Made by a program: the position numbers and the translations under genes. From NCBI GenBank assembly GCA_040183005.1, contig JAMPIW010000007.1:1109314-1173313 (forward strand): a stretch of 64,000 nt of DNA. Direction: 5' to 3'. Under the pieces are notes generated by a model. It saw only the letters and a program-made list of their open reading frames with translations, did no database searches and was not told where the DNA came from. The DNA is from Gammaproteobacteria bacterium. GTDB taxonomy: Bacteria > Pseudomonadota > Gammaproteobacteria > Ga0077554 > Ga007554. This document shows positions 63,820-64,000 of this stretch, one piece after another (within the stretch, counting starts at the first letter, position 1; each line of letters begins with the position of its first letter).

Positions 63820-64000
63820 GCAGCTAATGCAAGCCTACTACCATACAATTCATGCGGTTACGCAAGAAGCATAAAGAGCTTGGCTGCAACAAATCTCAGA
63901 TACCGCTTTTTAATACTTCTGAACGTACCGAGAGTACGCGCGACAGGAAACATCCTCTCCCCATAATAGAATACACCTGCCTTTGATTTTATTGCAAAAA
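63820..64000. other. non-coding end of window
   Basis: No gene, tRNA or repeat recognised. The secG and tRNA-Leu genes that often precede nuoA in related bacteria are not within these bases. Confidence 0.5.

Noticed and set aside
1-64000. CRISPR arrays, rRNA genes, prophage or conjugation genes, toxin-antitoxin pairs
   Set aside because: No regularly spaced repeats, rRNA segments, phage structural genes or recognisable toxin-antitoxin pairs were seen. The dispersed palindromes are single copies at irregular spacing.

Overview
The window looks like chromosome of a gammaproteobacterium (my inference). It has a complete tol-pal cluster preceded by ybgC, an rnfABCDGE-nth array, separate nuoC and nuoD genes in a full nuoA-N operon, RatA, queuosine genes, Bax-inhibitor-type YccA, and two proteins with PEP-CTERM sorting tails. 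No exosortase gene lies in the window. I can name the class but not the genus.

Layout. 0-7 kb (minus strand): a cut-off ratA, then queC, queE, cpoB, pal, tolB, tolA, tolR, tolQ, ybgC, tightly packed as one envelope operon read from ybgC toward queC. 7.2-8.3 kb: an unrecognised secreted protein. 8.5-17 kb (plus): metG, rnfABCDGE, nth and a DUF1841 gene. 17-20.8 kb: a DUF1003 membrane protein with a remarkable cluster of hairpins, an intact IS4-family element with a 9-bp target duplication, an RluA-like protein lacking the usual catalytic Asp, and a small Rieske protein. 21-24 kb: a three-domain fusion of carrier protein, acyl-adenylating enzyme and PlsC acyltransferase. 23.9-32.2 kb: a copper/silver cluster (His/Cys-rich small protein, DUF2231 protein, cytochrome c lipoprotein, CusC-, CusB-, CusA- and CusF-like proteins).

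32.6-40.5 kb is the accessory core: two convergent gene groups meet tail to tail. The plus group encodes a PEP-CTERM/PA14-like protein, then PgaD-, PgaC- and PgaA-like proteins. The minus group encodes a lone receiver domain, a YaiO-type barrel, a membrane-anchored HEAT-repeat protein and a second PgaC-like glycosyltransferase. Together they look like a surface-polysaccharide synthesis, export and anchoring locus without a PgaB deacetylase. 40.6-49 kb: tRNA-Ser(UGA), yccA-like, ybiB-like, a decayed IS66 element with an 8-bp target duplication, a secreted subtilisin-type protease, a PEP-CTERM protein behind a sigma-54-type promoter, and an IS5-family element sitting inside an older palindromic repeat. 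49-63.7 kb (minus): the complete nuoA-N operon with a TTGACA promoter.

Several families of short palindromic repeats are scattered through the window. They sit between genes of operons (nuoI/nuoJ, cusB/cusA, rnfC/rnfD), at gene ends (queC, the RluA-like gene), and once inside the signal-peptide region of the cusC-like gene. Three complete insertion-sequence boundaries with target duplications could be read directly.
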